This document shows, one piece after another, positions 8,953-17,013 of a stretch of 64,000 nucleotides of DNA. The number at the start of each line of letters is the position of its first letter. The stretch's first letter is position 1. The notes under the pieces are model-generated. The model did no database searches, was not told where the DNA came from, and saw only the letters and a program-made list of their open reading frames with translations. The DNA is from Rugamonas sp. A1-17 (GTDB taxonomy: Bacteria > Pseudomonadota > Gammaproteobacteria > Burkholderiales > Burkholderiaceae_D), in assembly GCA_025548565.1 (NCBI GenBank), contig JAJLPB010000009.1, positions 62,001 to 126,000 of the forward strand, given 5' to 3'. Both the position numbers and the translations under genes were made by a program.

Positions 8953-9083
8953 TCAGCGCTTGCGGGCGTTCTCATCGAGCTTGCGCAGCAAAGCCATCTT
9001 ATCGGAAATTTTGCCTTCGACGCCGCGCGGTACAGGCTAATATTAGCCTGGCTCGCGCACGTCGCCAAGGCAGCAGGTTTCGA
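8953..9083 (-). pseudogene. Displaced, decayed 3' end of rarA
   Basis: The minus strand here aligns along its whole length with the last 43 codons of the intact rarA gene (11431-11561). The shared run includes the codons for VREPG and PVPRG. Two codons have become stops (TGG to TAA and CAG to TAG, giving G-stop-Y-stop-P), and the tail ends ISDKMALLRKLDENARKR and a TGA at 8953-8955. The match ends at about 9083. This looks like the original rarA tail, pushed 2.3 kb away when DNA carrying a replacement tail entered. Confidence 0.85.
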
Positions 9084-9147
9084 GCTAGTCACTATCAGAA
9101 ATAAAATGCGTTAGTCCGAACCCGAAACAATGAACCGAAAGGCAACC

Positions 9148-9927
9148 ATGCATAGGCTATACGAAATCGGGTTCCAACCTGTCGGCCAATGGGCCTTAGA
9201 CTGCAACAATCTGCGACTTCAACTCACCGCGCTAGTGGAGCACAAGAACGTGCTGTACGCCTTCATCACCGGCGATACATTGAAGTACGTGGGAAAGACT
9301 ACTCAAACCCTCCAGCGAAGAATGATGGGCTACAAGCGGCCCAATGAAGGTCAGCGGACCAATTGGCGCAATCGACTTTCCATATTGGAGCTATTGAAAG
9401 CAGGTCAGCCGGTCGAGATTTTAGCTATGCCGGATTCTGGCCTATTAAAGTATGGGTCATTCCATTTGAACTTAGCCGCAGGCCTTGAGGACAGCATCAT
9501 CAAGACTCTCAATCCTGAGTGGAATGGAGGCCGCACAAGCACGGTCATCGAGACGCCAGAGGAATCCAACCCATCTGACCAGAGCGAAGAAGCCAAGCTT
9601 GAATTCGAAGCCGTCGCTAGTGCTGATTACTTCCAATTGACCATTCATGAAACCTACTACCGTACCGGCTTCTTCAATGTTCCTATAGCTTGGTCAAATC
9701 TGCTCGCCGGCGACAAGGCCGATGTAATGATCTACTGCGGCAAGGAAAAACTGGCAGTAAATGCTAAGATTAACCGCACCGCGAATACAAATGACACACC
9801 CCGCATCATGGGAGGAGTACCTTTGAAAGAATGGTTTCAGCAAGGTGCGCCCATGCGGATTGTCACTGTCCGTATCTTGAACCCCAACACTATAGTCATC
9901 CAAGAATCGGTCGGAGAACGAGATTGA
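9148..9927 (+). CDS. GIY-YIG nuclease-like protein
   Basis: A 259-residue protein. Residues about 30-65 hold a GIY-YIG signature in degenerate form: VLYAFITGD, then LKYVGKTTQTLQRRMMGYK with the Arg of the second helix, then an acidic helix GLEDSIIKTLNPEWN supplying a possible catalytic Glu and Asn. The C-terminal half (from about 150) is a separate beta-rich domain with no family I can name. The start at 9148 has AAAGG five bases upstream; an in-frame ATG at 9130 has none. The stop overlaps the next gene by 4 bp. It lies within the rarA-tail island. Confidence 0.72.
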   Translation: MHRLYEIGFQPVGQWALDCNNLRLQLTALVEHKNVLYAFITGDTLKYVGKTTQTLQRRMMGYKRPNEGQRTNWRNRLSILELLKAGQPVEILAMPDSGLLKYGSFHLNLAAGLEDSIIKTLNPEWNGGRTSTVIETPEESNPSDQSEEAKLEFEAVASADYFQLTIHETYYRTGFFNVPIAWSNLLAGDKADVMIYCGKEKLAVNAKINRTANTNDTPRIMGGVPLKEWFQQGAPMRIVTVRILNPNTIVIQESVGERD

Positions 9928-10373
9928 GAGTCTTCCATCTTCCCCAATTTCTTGAAGGCGTTCTTTCCAGAGAAAGCTACGTGCGCTGGCTGCAGCGCAA
10001 AGCACAGGCCCACATCAGGCGTGATCGAGAAAGAGGAAATACAACAGGTAGCGTTTCCGAATACAAGCGAGCTATCCACGAAGCGGTCTGCGATTCTCGC
10101 GGACGTGATCACTACACGAGTGAGGAGCTTGATTGGCATCTGATCAGCACATACAGCAACGACGAGTCCAAGCAAGGTAAGCGGATTTACAAAGCCAAGT
10201 TCGCCCTTCTCCCGACCGTTGATCATGTCGGTGATGGAAGCGGCCCGGCGAATTTCAAAATATGTGGCTGGGCCATCAATGATGCGAAGGGCGACCTACC
10301 CTTGCTGGACTTTGTACGGCTATGCCAGCGGGTTCTGAAGATAAATGCACACCTGCTTGCAGAACTCGCGTAA
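9924..10373 (+). CDS. HNH-endonuclease-like protein coupled to the GIY-YIG gene
   Basis: A 149-residue protein beginning at a TTG (9924) that overlaps the stop of the GIY-YIG gene by 4 bp, with GGAG seven bases upstream. The first half is basic and helical (YVRWLQRKAQAHIRRDRERG). The second half has ALLPTVDHV followed by FKICGWAINDAKGDL, an arrangement like an HNH nuclease core (DH, then a distal N-D-K). I recall this as an uncharacterised family; the HNH assignment is inference from the motif. Overlap with the upstream gene suggests a two-component nuclease module. Confidence 0.62.
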   Translation: MRVFHLPQFLEGVLSRESYVRWLQRKAQAHIRRDRERGNTTGSVSEYKRAIHEAVCDSRGRDHYTSEELDWHLISTYSNDESKQGKRIYKAKFALLPTVDHVGDGSGPANFKICGWAINDAKGDLPLLDFVRLCQRVLKINAHLLAELA

Positions 10374-10448
10374 ACGCAAACTCAGCACCGTTGCTTGCCA
10401 AAACTTGGCAGAGGCCAAAATGGCGCCGCCAGAGAAAGAAGAAATAGC

Positions 10449-10883
10449 TTACCTCTTACAGGCTATTTCAAATACATTCTCGCCTGCATGCTGCCCCTTC
10501 CTTCCTGTGACCGAGCATTCCTTGATGTCATCAGGAAGACGCGTGGCTACCGACACCTCACCCATTGCCCCGTAATCGCACCGCAGCCATTTCCCCTCGG
10601 GGTATGGTCCTTCGAGCGAGTATTTTTGAATCCATGAGGTCTTGGTTCTCGGGCCGTCCTCACCACGAAGGATGCCCAAGCGCTCGGGCGGGCCATCAAC
10701 AGGCGCGGCACCACTGAGGTACATTGGAGAGCCAACAAAGGTCTGCCAGCCTGGCCGAGGACTATCAACCTTGACCAAAGCCGCTGGCAACTCTTGAGGG
10801 CATTCAAACCGCACCACCCCGGCTGTCGCCTGCCCCACCAAAGCGAGGCAACAGAGCCCCAGCGAAATCCGATATTCCTTCAT
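10449..10883 (-). CDS. STY0301-family periplasmic protein, probable immunity protein
   Basis: A 144-residue protein with a Sec signal peptide (MKEYRISLGLCCLALVGQATA), so it acts in the periplasm. The mature part has conserved-looking segments (FECPQELP, KWLRCDYG, CSVTGRKG) with paired cysteines. STY0301 proteins are named after a gene in the Salmonella Typhi type VI secretion region and are found beside BPSL0067 proteins. The start is 3 bp after the stop of the BPSL0067 gene, so the two are translated together. A periplasmic immunity role against the upstream amidase-like protein is inferred. Confidence 0.75.
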   Translation of the reverse strand: MKEYRISLGLCCLALVGQATAGVVRFECPQELPAALVKVDSPRPGWQTFVGSPMYLSGAAPVDGPPERLGILRGEDGPRTKTSWIQKYSLEGPYPEGKWLRCDYGAMGEVSVATRLPDDIKECSVTGRKGQHAGENVFEIACKR

Positions 10884-10886
10884 GGC

Positions 10887-11267
10887 CTACTCGATGATGA
10901 AAAACGCGTCAGCGTTATCAGTGGGGTTGATGAAATTGCCGCGAGCGTCCTTACCCTTGCTGCGGATGAACCGTTTCCCGATCTTGTTCTTGCCAAGCCA
11001 CTGGTCAAGGATGTAGATGCCATCCGATACTTGCCCCATATAGAAGGCCGAATGATTGCCATGGCTGCGGCCAGGCCACTTGCCATCGACGAAATTCGCA
11101 ATCGCAGTTCCCCGCACAATATTTTTATTCCCGACGACCGCGGCACCTTGCTTCCATCGGCCAGTCCACCCGGCATTGGTATAGGTCTTGATGAGCGTAA
11201 CACACTCAGCATCACCTACCTTGCCCTTGCCTTCCAAGGTCGCAACATCCTTGTACACAAATGGCAT
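10887..11267 (-). CDS. BPSL0067-family amidase-like protein (type VI effector candidate)
   Basis: A 126-residue protein without a signal peptide. It has an NlpC/P60-like Cys-His pair: Cys in VGDAECVTLIK (about residue 23) and His in SHGNHSAFYMGQ. By name the family is that of B. pseudomallei BPSL0067, which I take to correspond to the Tae2 class of type VI peptidoglycan amidases; this link is from memory. The start MPFVYKD at 11267 has GAGG about six bases upstream; a longer frame from 11309 lacks one. It is followed by its probable immunity gene. No type VI structural gene is in this window. Confidence 0.75.
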   Translation of the reverse strand: MPFVYKDVATLEGKGKVGDAECVTLIKTYTNAGWTGRWKQGAAVVGNKNIVRGTAIANFVDGKWPGRSHGNHSAFYMGQVSDGIYILDQWLGKNKIGKRFIRSKGKDARGNFINPTDNADAFFIIE

Positions 11268-11400
11268 TTTGAACCTCGATGAAATGGATTTGGCAGACGC
11301 GGTTCGCAACCACCGCGAGAGTTCCCATCATCGACTTGGTCGCATCGGCGCGTTTTGACAAATCCCATGGCGGACAAGGAACCATCGCCTTTCAACTGGA

Positions 11401-11430
11401 AATAAAAAAGCACCCAGTTGGGTGCTTATT
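11401..11430 (-). terminator. Rho-independent terminator after rarA
   Basis: An 8-bp stem (11408-11415 with 11420-11427) is followed by a T-run on the minus strand. It lies directly after the rarA stop codon, at the inner boundary of the inserted island. Confidence 0.85.
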
Positions 11431-12735
11431 TTATTTTTTCCCGGCTTCTTCATCCCACTTCTTCAACTGGGCCAGCTTCTCACCTATCTTAATTTCCAAG
11501 CCGCGCGGTACGGGCTGATACCAGCCGGGCTCGCGCATGTCGTCGGGGAGGTAGGTTTCGCCGGCCGCGTAGGCGTTTGGCTCGTCGTGGGCGTAGCGGT
11601 ATTCGTGGCCGTAGCCGAGTTCCTTCATCAGCTTGGTCGGCGCGTTGCGCAGGTGGACCGGCACCTCGCGCGACTTGTCCTTCTTGACGAAGGCCATGGC
11701 CTGGTTGAAGGCGTTGTAGCCGGCGTTGCTCTTGGCGGCGATGGCCAGGTAGATCACGGCCTGCCCCAGCGCCAGCTCGCCTTCCGGCGATCCGAGCCGC
11801 TCGTAGGTGGCGGCCGCGTCATTAGCCAACTGCATCGCGCGCGGATCGGCCAGGCCGATGTCTTCCCACGCCATGCGGACGATGCGGCGCGACAGATACT
11901 TGGCGTCGGCGCCGCCGTCCAGCATGCGGCACAGCCAGTACAGCGCGGCGTCGGGATTGGAGCCGCGCACGGATTTGTGCAGCGCCGAGATCTGGTCGTA
12001 GAAATTGTCGCCGCCCTTGTCGAAGCGGCGCGCGTTCAGGGTCAGCGCGTTCTGGATGAACTCGGGCGTGATCTTGTTGGTCTTGGCGGCGTTGGCGGCC
12101 GTGCTGGTCTGTTCAAGCAGGTTCAGCAGGCGGCGGCCATCGCCGTCGGCGTAGCCGATCAGCGTGTCGATGGCGGCTTCGTCGAACTCCAGATGCGTGA
12201 GCACCTTGGCGCGGGCCTTGTCGACCAGCTGGCGCAGCTCGGCCTCGTCGAAGGAATGCAACACGTAGACCTGCGAGCGCGACAGCAGCGCCGAGTTGAC
12301 TTCGAACGAAGGGTTCTCGGTGGTGGCGCCGATCAGCGTGACCAGGCCGGATTCGGCATATGGCAGCAAGGCGTCCTGCTGCGATTTGTTGAAGCGGTGG
12401 ATCTCGTCGACAAACAGGATCGTATGCTTGCCCATGTCCAGGTTGTGTTGGGCCTGCTCCATCGCGGCGCGGATGTCCTTCACGCCCGAGAACACCGCCG
12501 ACAAGGCGATGAACTCGCACTCATAGGCATTGGCGGTCAGGCGCGCCAGCGTGGTCTTGCCCACGCCCGGCGGCCCCCACAAGATCATCGAATGCGGCTG
12601 GCCCGACTCGAACGCCAGGCGCAGCGGCTTGCCCGGCCCCAGCAGGTGGTGCTGGCCGATGACGTCGTCGAGCGTCTTGGGCCGCAGGGCTTCGGCCAGC
12701 GGCTGGCGCGGTTCGGTGGAAAATAAATCTGCCAT
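11431..12735 (-). CDS. rarA: Replication-associated recombination protein A
   Basis: AAA+ ATPase of the RarA/MgsA/WRNIP1 family that acts at stalled replication forks and loads with the clamp-loader network. The 434-residue protein starts MADLFSTEPRQPLAEALRP. The Walker A motif is GPPGVGKTT, Walker B is FVDEIHRFNKSQQD, and sensor 1 is GATTENPSF, followed by the tetramerisation C-terminus. The last ~43 codons seem to be a replacement tail: a decayed second version lies at 8953-9083. In order with lolA and ftsK upstream. Confidence 0.95.
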   Translation of the reverse strand: MADLFSTEPRQPLAEALRPKTLDDVIGQHHLLGPGKPLRLAFESGQPHSMILWGPPGVGKTTLARLTANAYECEFIALSAVFSGVKDIRAAMEQAQHNLDMGKHTILFVDEIHRFNKSQQDALLPYAESGLVTLIGATTENPSFEVNSALLSRSQVYVLHSFDEAELRQLVDKARAKVLTHLEFDEAAIDTLIGYADGDGRRLLNLLEQTSTAANAAKTNKITPEFIQNALTLNARRFDKGGDNFYDQISALHKSVRGSNPDAALYWLCRMLDGGADAKYLSRRIVRMAWEDIGLADPRAMQLANDAAATYERLGSPEGELALGQAVIYLAIAAKSNAGYNAFNQAMAFVKKDKSREVPVHLRNAPTKLMKELGYGHEYRYAHDEPNAYAAGETYLPDDMREPGWYQPVPRGLEIKIGEKLAQLKKWDEEAGKK

Positions 12736-12752
12736 GATCTTTAAAAGGAAAA

Positions 12753-12778
12753 ACGCCGCAGCGTCGCGGCTGCGGCGT
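12753..12778 (-). terminator. Terminator between lolA and rarA
   Basis: A GC-rich hairpin (ACGCCGCAG with CTGCGGCGT) followed on the minus strand by TTTTCC, after the lolA stop and before the rarA start. It probably lets only part of the lolA transcript reach rarA. Confidence 0.65.
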
Positions 12779-12800
12779 CGGCACCCGCTACAGCAGGTTC

Positions 12801-13436
12801 TTAGTTATTATTGAATACGTCGGCGCCCTTCGGCATGACGAATTTAAAACTCGTCGCAGTCAGCGCCGGATTTTTTTCAATCTTGCGGAACGACAGCACC
12901 GAGGTCTGGCCGAACGAGTCCTTCAGCTCCATCGCCTCCGGCAAGCCGTTGCGCAGGCCGATGGTGATTTGCTCGAAGCTGGTGTCCTTGGCTTTCGGCA
13001 CGGCCTTCAGCCATTCCAGGCCATCCTTCGTGCCCGCTTCCGACAGCGTGAAGTTCTTCTCCAGGTCGTTGCTGCCGAACAGGATGGCGGCCGGCGACGA
13101 GCCCAGCGCGTCACCCAGCTTCTTCACCGTGACCTGGTTCAAGTCCTTGTCGAAGATGAACAGCTGGTCGCCGTCGGCTTGCAGCACCTGGTCGTAGGGC
13201 TTCACGTAGGTCCAGATGAACTTGCCTGGGCGGGCGAACACAAAGGTGCCGGTGGCGGTGTTGGAGGCCTTGGGCGTTTCGCCGTTGGTGTTCTTCACCT
13301 GCTTCTGCGTGAACTCGCCCTTGGCGGCCTTGGTCGAGGCGACGAAGGTCTTGAACTGCTCCAGCGCACTGGCCTGGGCGAGGGTGGCGGCCAGCAGGCC
13401 GGCGGTCAATACCGCGATATTCTTGAAACGCATCAT
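12801..13436 (-). CDS. lolA: Outer-membrane lipoprotein carrier protein
   Basis: Periplasmic chaperone that takes lipoproteins from LolCDE to LolB at the outer membrane. The 211-residue protein begins MMRFKNIAVLTAGLLAATLAQA, a clear signal peptide, and keeps the LolA landmarks: GTFVFARPGKFIWTY, DGDQLFIFDKDLNQVTV and a C-terminal LSFRKIEKNPAL stretch ending near FVMPKGADVFNNN. Either of two adjacent ATGs can be the start, with AGGA upstream. It sits 15 bp after ftsK in the usual ftsK-lolA-rarA order. Confidence 0.95.
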   Translation of the reverse strand: MMRFKNIAVLTAGLLAATLAQASALEQFKTFVASTKAAKGEFTQKQVKNTNGETPKASNTATGTFVFARPGKFIWTYVKPYDQVLQADGDQLFIFDKDLNQVTVKKLGDALGSSPAAILFGSNDLEKNFTLSEAGTKDGLEWLKAVPKAKDTSFEQITIGLRNGLPEAMELKDSFGQTSVLSFRKIEKNPALTATSFKFVMPKGADVFNNN

Positions 13437-13451
13437 ACGGTTTATCCTATT

Positions 13452-15836
13452 TTATTCAGCACTGGCGGCCGGCACCAGGATGTCGCGGTTGCCGTTCGAT
13501 TGCATGGCGGAGACGACTCCGCTGTTTTCCATTTGTTCCAACAGGCGCGCCGCGCGGTTGTAGCCGATGCGCAGATGGCGCTGCACCAGCGAGATCGACG
13601 CGCGGCGGTTCTTCAGCACCACCTGCACCGCCTGGTCGTACATCGGATCGGCCTCGCCGCCGCCCTCGCCCGCTTCGCCGCCTGCACCGCCGCCCTCGCC
13701 CTCCAGCGTGCCGCCTTCGAGGATGCCGTCGATGTAGTCCGGCTCGCCGGTGGTCTTCAAGTGCTTGACCACACGGTGCACCTCGTCATCCGAGACAAAG
13801 GCGCCGTGCACCCGCACCGGCAGGCCCGTGCCCGGCGGCATGTACAGCATGTCGCCCATGCCGAGCAGCGTTTCCGCGCCCATCTGGTCCAGAATCGTGC
13901 GCGAGTCGATCTTCGACGACACCTGGAACGCGATACGGGTCGGGATGTTGGCCTTGATCAGGCCCGTGATCACGTCCACAGATGGGCGCTGCGTCGCCAG
14001 AATCAAGTGCAGGCCGGCCGCGCGGGCCTTTTGCGCGATACGGGCGATCAGCTCTTCCACCTTTTTGCCGACCACCATCATCAGGTCGGCCAGCTCATCG
14101 ATGATGATGACGATGGTCGGCAGTTTTTCCAGCGGCTCCGGCGAATCCGGCGTCAGGCTGAACGGATTCGGGATGTGCTCTTCCTTCTTCTTGGCCTCGG
14201 CGATCTTGGCGTTGTAGCCGGCCAGGTTACGCACGCCCAGCTTGGACATCAGCTTATAGCGGCGCTCCATCTCGTTGACCGCCCAGTTCAGCGCGTGGCC
14301 GGCCTGGCGCATGTCGGTCACCACCGGCGCCAGCAGGTGCGGAATGCCCTCGTACACCGACATCTCCAGCATCTTCGGATCGATCAGGATCATGCGCACG
14401 TCGGCCGGGTCGGACTTGTACAGCAGCGACAGAATAGTGGCGTTGATGCCCACCGATTTACCGGAGCCGGTCGTGCCCGCCACCAGCAAGTGCGGCATCT
14501 TGGCCAAGTCGGCCACCACGGCCTTGCCGGCGATGTCCTTGCCCAGCGCCACGGTCAGCGGCGACGGATTGTCGTTGTAGACCTTGGAGCCGACGATCTC
14601 GCTCAGGCGCACGATCTGGCGCTTCGGATTCGGCAGCTCCAGCGCCATGTAGTTCTTGCCCGGGATGGTCTCGACCACGCGGATCGAGGTCAACGACAGC
14701 GAACGCGCCAGGTCGCGCGCCAGGCCGACGATCTGGCTGCCCTTGACGCCGGTGGCCGGCTCGATCTCGTAGCGCGTGACCACCGGACCAGGATAGGCCG
14801 CCACCACCTTGGCTTCGACGCCGAAGTCGGACAGCTTCTTCTCGATCAGGCGGCTGGTAAATTCCAGCGTCTCGATCGGCACGGTTTCCTGCACCTCGGC
14901 CGCCTCGTCCAGCAGCGACAGGGCCGGCAAGGCGCTGTCGCCGCTCAGGTCCTGGAACAGATTGGCCTGGCGCTCCTTCTCCACGCGCTCGGACTTGACC
15001 ACCGTGACCACCTGCGGCTCGATCTTGACCGGCGGCGCGGCCACCGGATGCTTCTCCACGTGCTTGGCGCGCTCGATGACCACCACCTCCTCGCGCTTGA
15101 CCGCCGCGACCTCGCCCTGGCGGCGGTCCTCGCGGTACTGGTAGCGCTGGATGAACCAGTCGATCATCATCTCGATGCCGCCGCCGATGCGCTCGGCCAG
15201 GGTCAGCCAGGAGACGTGGAAGAACAGGCTCAGCCCCAGGCCGAACAGCAGCAGCAACAGCAGGGTCGCGCCGGTGAAGCCGAACGCCACGTGGGCCGAA
15301 TGGCCGATCAGTTGGCCCAGCACGCCGCCCGGCGCGCGCGGCAGCTGCACGTGCAAGGTGTACATGCGCAGGTATTCCAGCCCGACGCTGCCGATAAACA
15401 GCAGCACGAAGCCGATCGCGCGGATCAGCGGTTCCTGGGCGTGTTCTGGATCAGGTTCGCGGGACAGCACATACTTCTGCGTCAGCCGGCGATAGCCCAG
15501 CCAGACGATGCGCAGCAGGCAGAACGCCCACCACCAGGCCGAGAAGCCGAAGATATACAACAACAGGTCGGACAGCCAGGCGCCCGCCCTCCCGCCGAGA
15601 TTGTGCACTTTAGGCACCAGCGTTTCGTGGGACCAGCCGGGGTCCATCTTGTCGTAGCTGATGAGGATCAGCACGAAATACAGCCCCAGCACGGCCAACG
15701 CCAGCCAGCGCGCCTCCGACAGCAGCCGCACCAGCCGATTGGGCAGGGGCTGGCGTTCGGTCGGGGTGCGGGTATAGGCGGAAGAACCGGAGGAAGTGGC
15801 TTTTGGCATGCGTTCCTGAACTTTTTTACTGCTCAT
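13452..15836 (-). CDS. ftsK: DNA translocase FtsK
   Basis: Pumps chromosome ends to the septum and activates XerCD at dif during division. The 794-residue protein has four N-terminal membrane helices (about residues 40-200), a short linker, and the motor: Walker A GTTGSGKSVGIN, Walker B TIVIIIDELADLMMV. The gamma winged helix ends the protein (DQAVQVVLKNRRASIS, IGYNRAARLLEQME). The length is that of the short-linker SpoIIIE-like form. The start MSSKKVQERMP at 15836 was chosen because the upstream extension is not FtsK-like. Confidence 0.95.
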   Translation of the reverse strand: MSSKKVQERMPKATSSGSSAYTRTPTERQPLPNRLVRLLSEARWLALAVLGLYFVLILISYDKMDPGWSHETLVPKVHNLGGRAGAWLSDLLLYIFGFSAWWWAFCLLRIVWLGYRRLTQKYVLSREPDPEHAQEPLIRAIGFVLLFIGSVGLEYLRMYTLHVQLPRAPGGVLGQLIGHSAHVAFGFTGATLLLLLLFGLGLSLFFHVSWLTLAERIGGGIEMMIDWFIQRYQYREDRRQGEVAAVKREEVVVIERAKHVEKHPVAAPPVKIEPQVVTVVKSERVEKERQANLFQDLSGDSALPALSLLDEAAEVQETVPIETLEFTSRLIEKKLSDFGVEAKVVAAYPGPVVTRYEIEPATGVKGSQIVGLARDLARSLSLTSIRVVETIPGKNYMALELPNPKRQIVRLSEIVGSKVYNDNPSPLTVALGKDIAGKAVVADLAKMPHLLVAGTTGSGKSVGINATILSLLYKSDPADVRMILIDPKMLEMSVYEGIPHLLAPVVTDMRQAGHALNWAVNEMERRYKLMSKLGVRNLAGYNAKIAEAKKKEEHIPNPFSLTPDSPEPLEKLPTIVIIIDELADLMMVVGKKVEELIARIAQKARAAGLHLILATQRPSVDVITGLIKANIPTRIAFQVSSKIDSRTILDQMGAETLLGMGDMLYMPPGTGLPVRVHGAFVSDDEVHRVVKHLKTTGEPDYIDGILEGGTLEGEGGGAGGEAGEGGGEADPMYDQAVQVVLKNRRASISLVQRHLRIGYNRAARLLEQMENSGVVSAMQSNGNRDILVPAASAE

Positions 15837-15920
15837 AGGTATAAAGGTGTTGCAATCTTGTCGGTCAGGAAATTCAGATATGGCTATTCTAAGGCATAAG
15901 GGCCCCAACCGGCCCGACGA

Positions 15921-15950
15921 TTCATCCTGATCGGCTGCTTGCACTATAAT
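15921..15950 (+). promoter_or_regulatory. Candidate sigma-70 promoter of trxB
   Basis: A perfect TATAAT at 15945-15950 with TTCATC 18 bp upstream (15921-15926), about 107 bp before the trxB start in the divergent ftsK/trxB gap. The -35 box is weak. Confidence 0.4.
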
Positions 15951-16056
15951 CTTGTATTGCCTGCGTGAATGCAATAGCGGCGGCCCTGCCGCCGCCCTTG
16001 CCGTCACTAAAATTGCCCTCAAATTCGGATTAATCCAACATATTAAGAAGCCTCCC

Positions 16057-17010
16057 ATGACCACACCTAAACACGCCCGTGTACTGATCCTTGGCTCCGG
16101 CCCCGCCGGCTACAGCGCCGCCATCTACGCCGCGCGCGCCAACCTGAAGCCGATGCTGGTGACCGGCGTCGAGCAAGGCGGCCAGCTGATGACCACCACC
16201 GACGTGGAAAACTGGCCGGCCGACCCGATGGGCGTGCAAGGCCCGGACCTGATGCAGCGTTTCCTGCAGCACGCCGAGCGTTTCAATACCGACATCGTGT
16301 TCGACCACATCCACACGGTCAAGCTGCAGGAAAAGCCGATCCGCCTGATCGGCGACAGCCATGAGTACACCTGCGACACGCTGATCATCGCGACCGGCGC
16401 CTCGGCACAGTACCTGGGCCTGCCGTCGGAACAGGCGTTCATGGGCAAGGGCGTCTCGGCTTGCGCCACCTGCGACGGCTTCTTCTACCGCGGCCAGGAA
16501 GTGGCCGTGGTCGGCGGCGGCAACACCGCCGTCGAGGAAGCGCTGTACCTGTCCAACATCGCCACCAAGGTCACGCTGATCCACCGCCGCGACAAGTTCC
16601 GCGCCGAAGCCATCCTGATCGACCGCCTGAACGCCAAGGTCGCCGAGGGCAAGATCGTCATCAAGTACAACCACACGCTGCAGGAAGTGGTGGGCAACGA
16701 CAGCGGCGTCACCGGCGTCAGGATCGCCTCGACCGAGAACGGCGCCGTCACCGACGTGACCGTGCACGGCCTGTTCATCGCCATCGGCCACAAGCCGAAC
16801 ACCGGCATCTTCGAAGGCCAGCTGGACATGCACAACGGTTACATCAAGACCAAGACCGGCACCGAGGGCATGGCCACCGCGACCAGCGTGCCGGGCGTAT
16901 TCGCCGCCGGCGACGTGCAGGACCACATCTACCGCCAGGCCATCACCAGCGCCGGCACCGGCTGCATGGCCGCGCTGGACGCCCAGCGCTACCTCGAAGG
17001 CCAGGAGTAA
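16057..17010 (+). CDS. trxB: Thioredoxin reductase
   Basis: FAD enzyme passing electrons from NADPH to thioredoxin in the cytoplasm. The 317-residue protein begins MTTPKHARVLILGSGPAGYS. The FAD site is GSGPAG, the redox disulfide is CATC (in SACATCDGFF, about residues 138-141), the NADPH site is VGGGNTAVEEA, and the C-terminal FAD contact is AGDVQD. The ATG at 16057 is the family start; the frame continues upstream but without homology. Divergent from ftsK and tightly followed by the Smr gene. Confidence 0.96.
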   Translation: MTTPKHARVLILGSGPAGYSAAIYAARANLKPMLVTGVEQGGQLMTTTDVENWPADPMGVQGPDLMQRFLQHAERFNTDIVFDHIHTVKLQEKPIRLIGDSHEYTCDTLIIATGASAQYLGLPSEQAFMGKGVSACATCDGFFYRGQEVAVVGGGNTAVEEALYLSNIATKVTLIHRRDKFRAEAILIDRLNAKVAEGKIVIKYNHTLQEVVGNDSGVTGVRIASTENGAVTDVTVHGLFIAIGHKPNTGIFEGQLDMHNGYIKTKTGTEGMATATSVPGVFAAGDVQDHIYRQAITSAGTGCMAALDAQRYLEGQE

Positions 17011-17013
17011 GTC

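Larger units (their letters stand above)
9084..11430. mobile_element. Small genomic island inserted in the 3' end of rarA
   Basis: This 2.35-kb stretch is bounded by two copies of the rarA 3' end in direct orientation (the intact 11431-11561 and the decayed 8953-9083), as expected when an element recombines into a gene tail and supplies a new one. It is visibly richer in A and T than its neighbours. Its cargo is a GIY-YIG protein overlapping an HNH-like gene (plus strand) and a BPSL0067/STY0301 pair (minus strand). I see no integrase or transposase, so it is either a remnant or was moved in trans. The exact ends are inferred from where the homology stops. Confidence 0.65.

Noticed and set aside
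12969..15899. A 976-codon plus-strand frame opposite ftsK and lolA
   Set aside because: It is antisense to intact ftsK and lolA and shows only composition-driven HDQRLV-rich sequence.
15834..16064. Longer FtsK start at 16064
   Set aside because: The extra 76 residues do not resemble any FtsK N-terminus and overlap the trxB promoter region.
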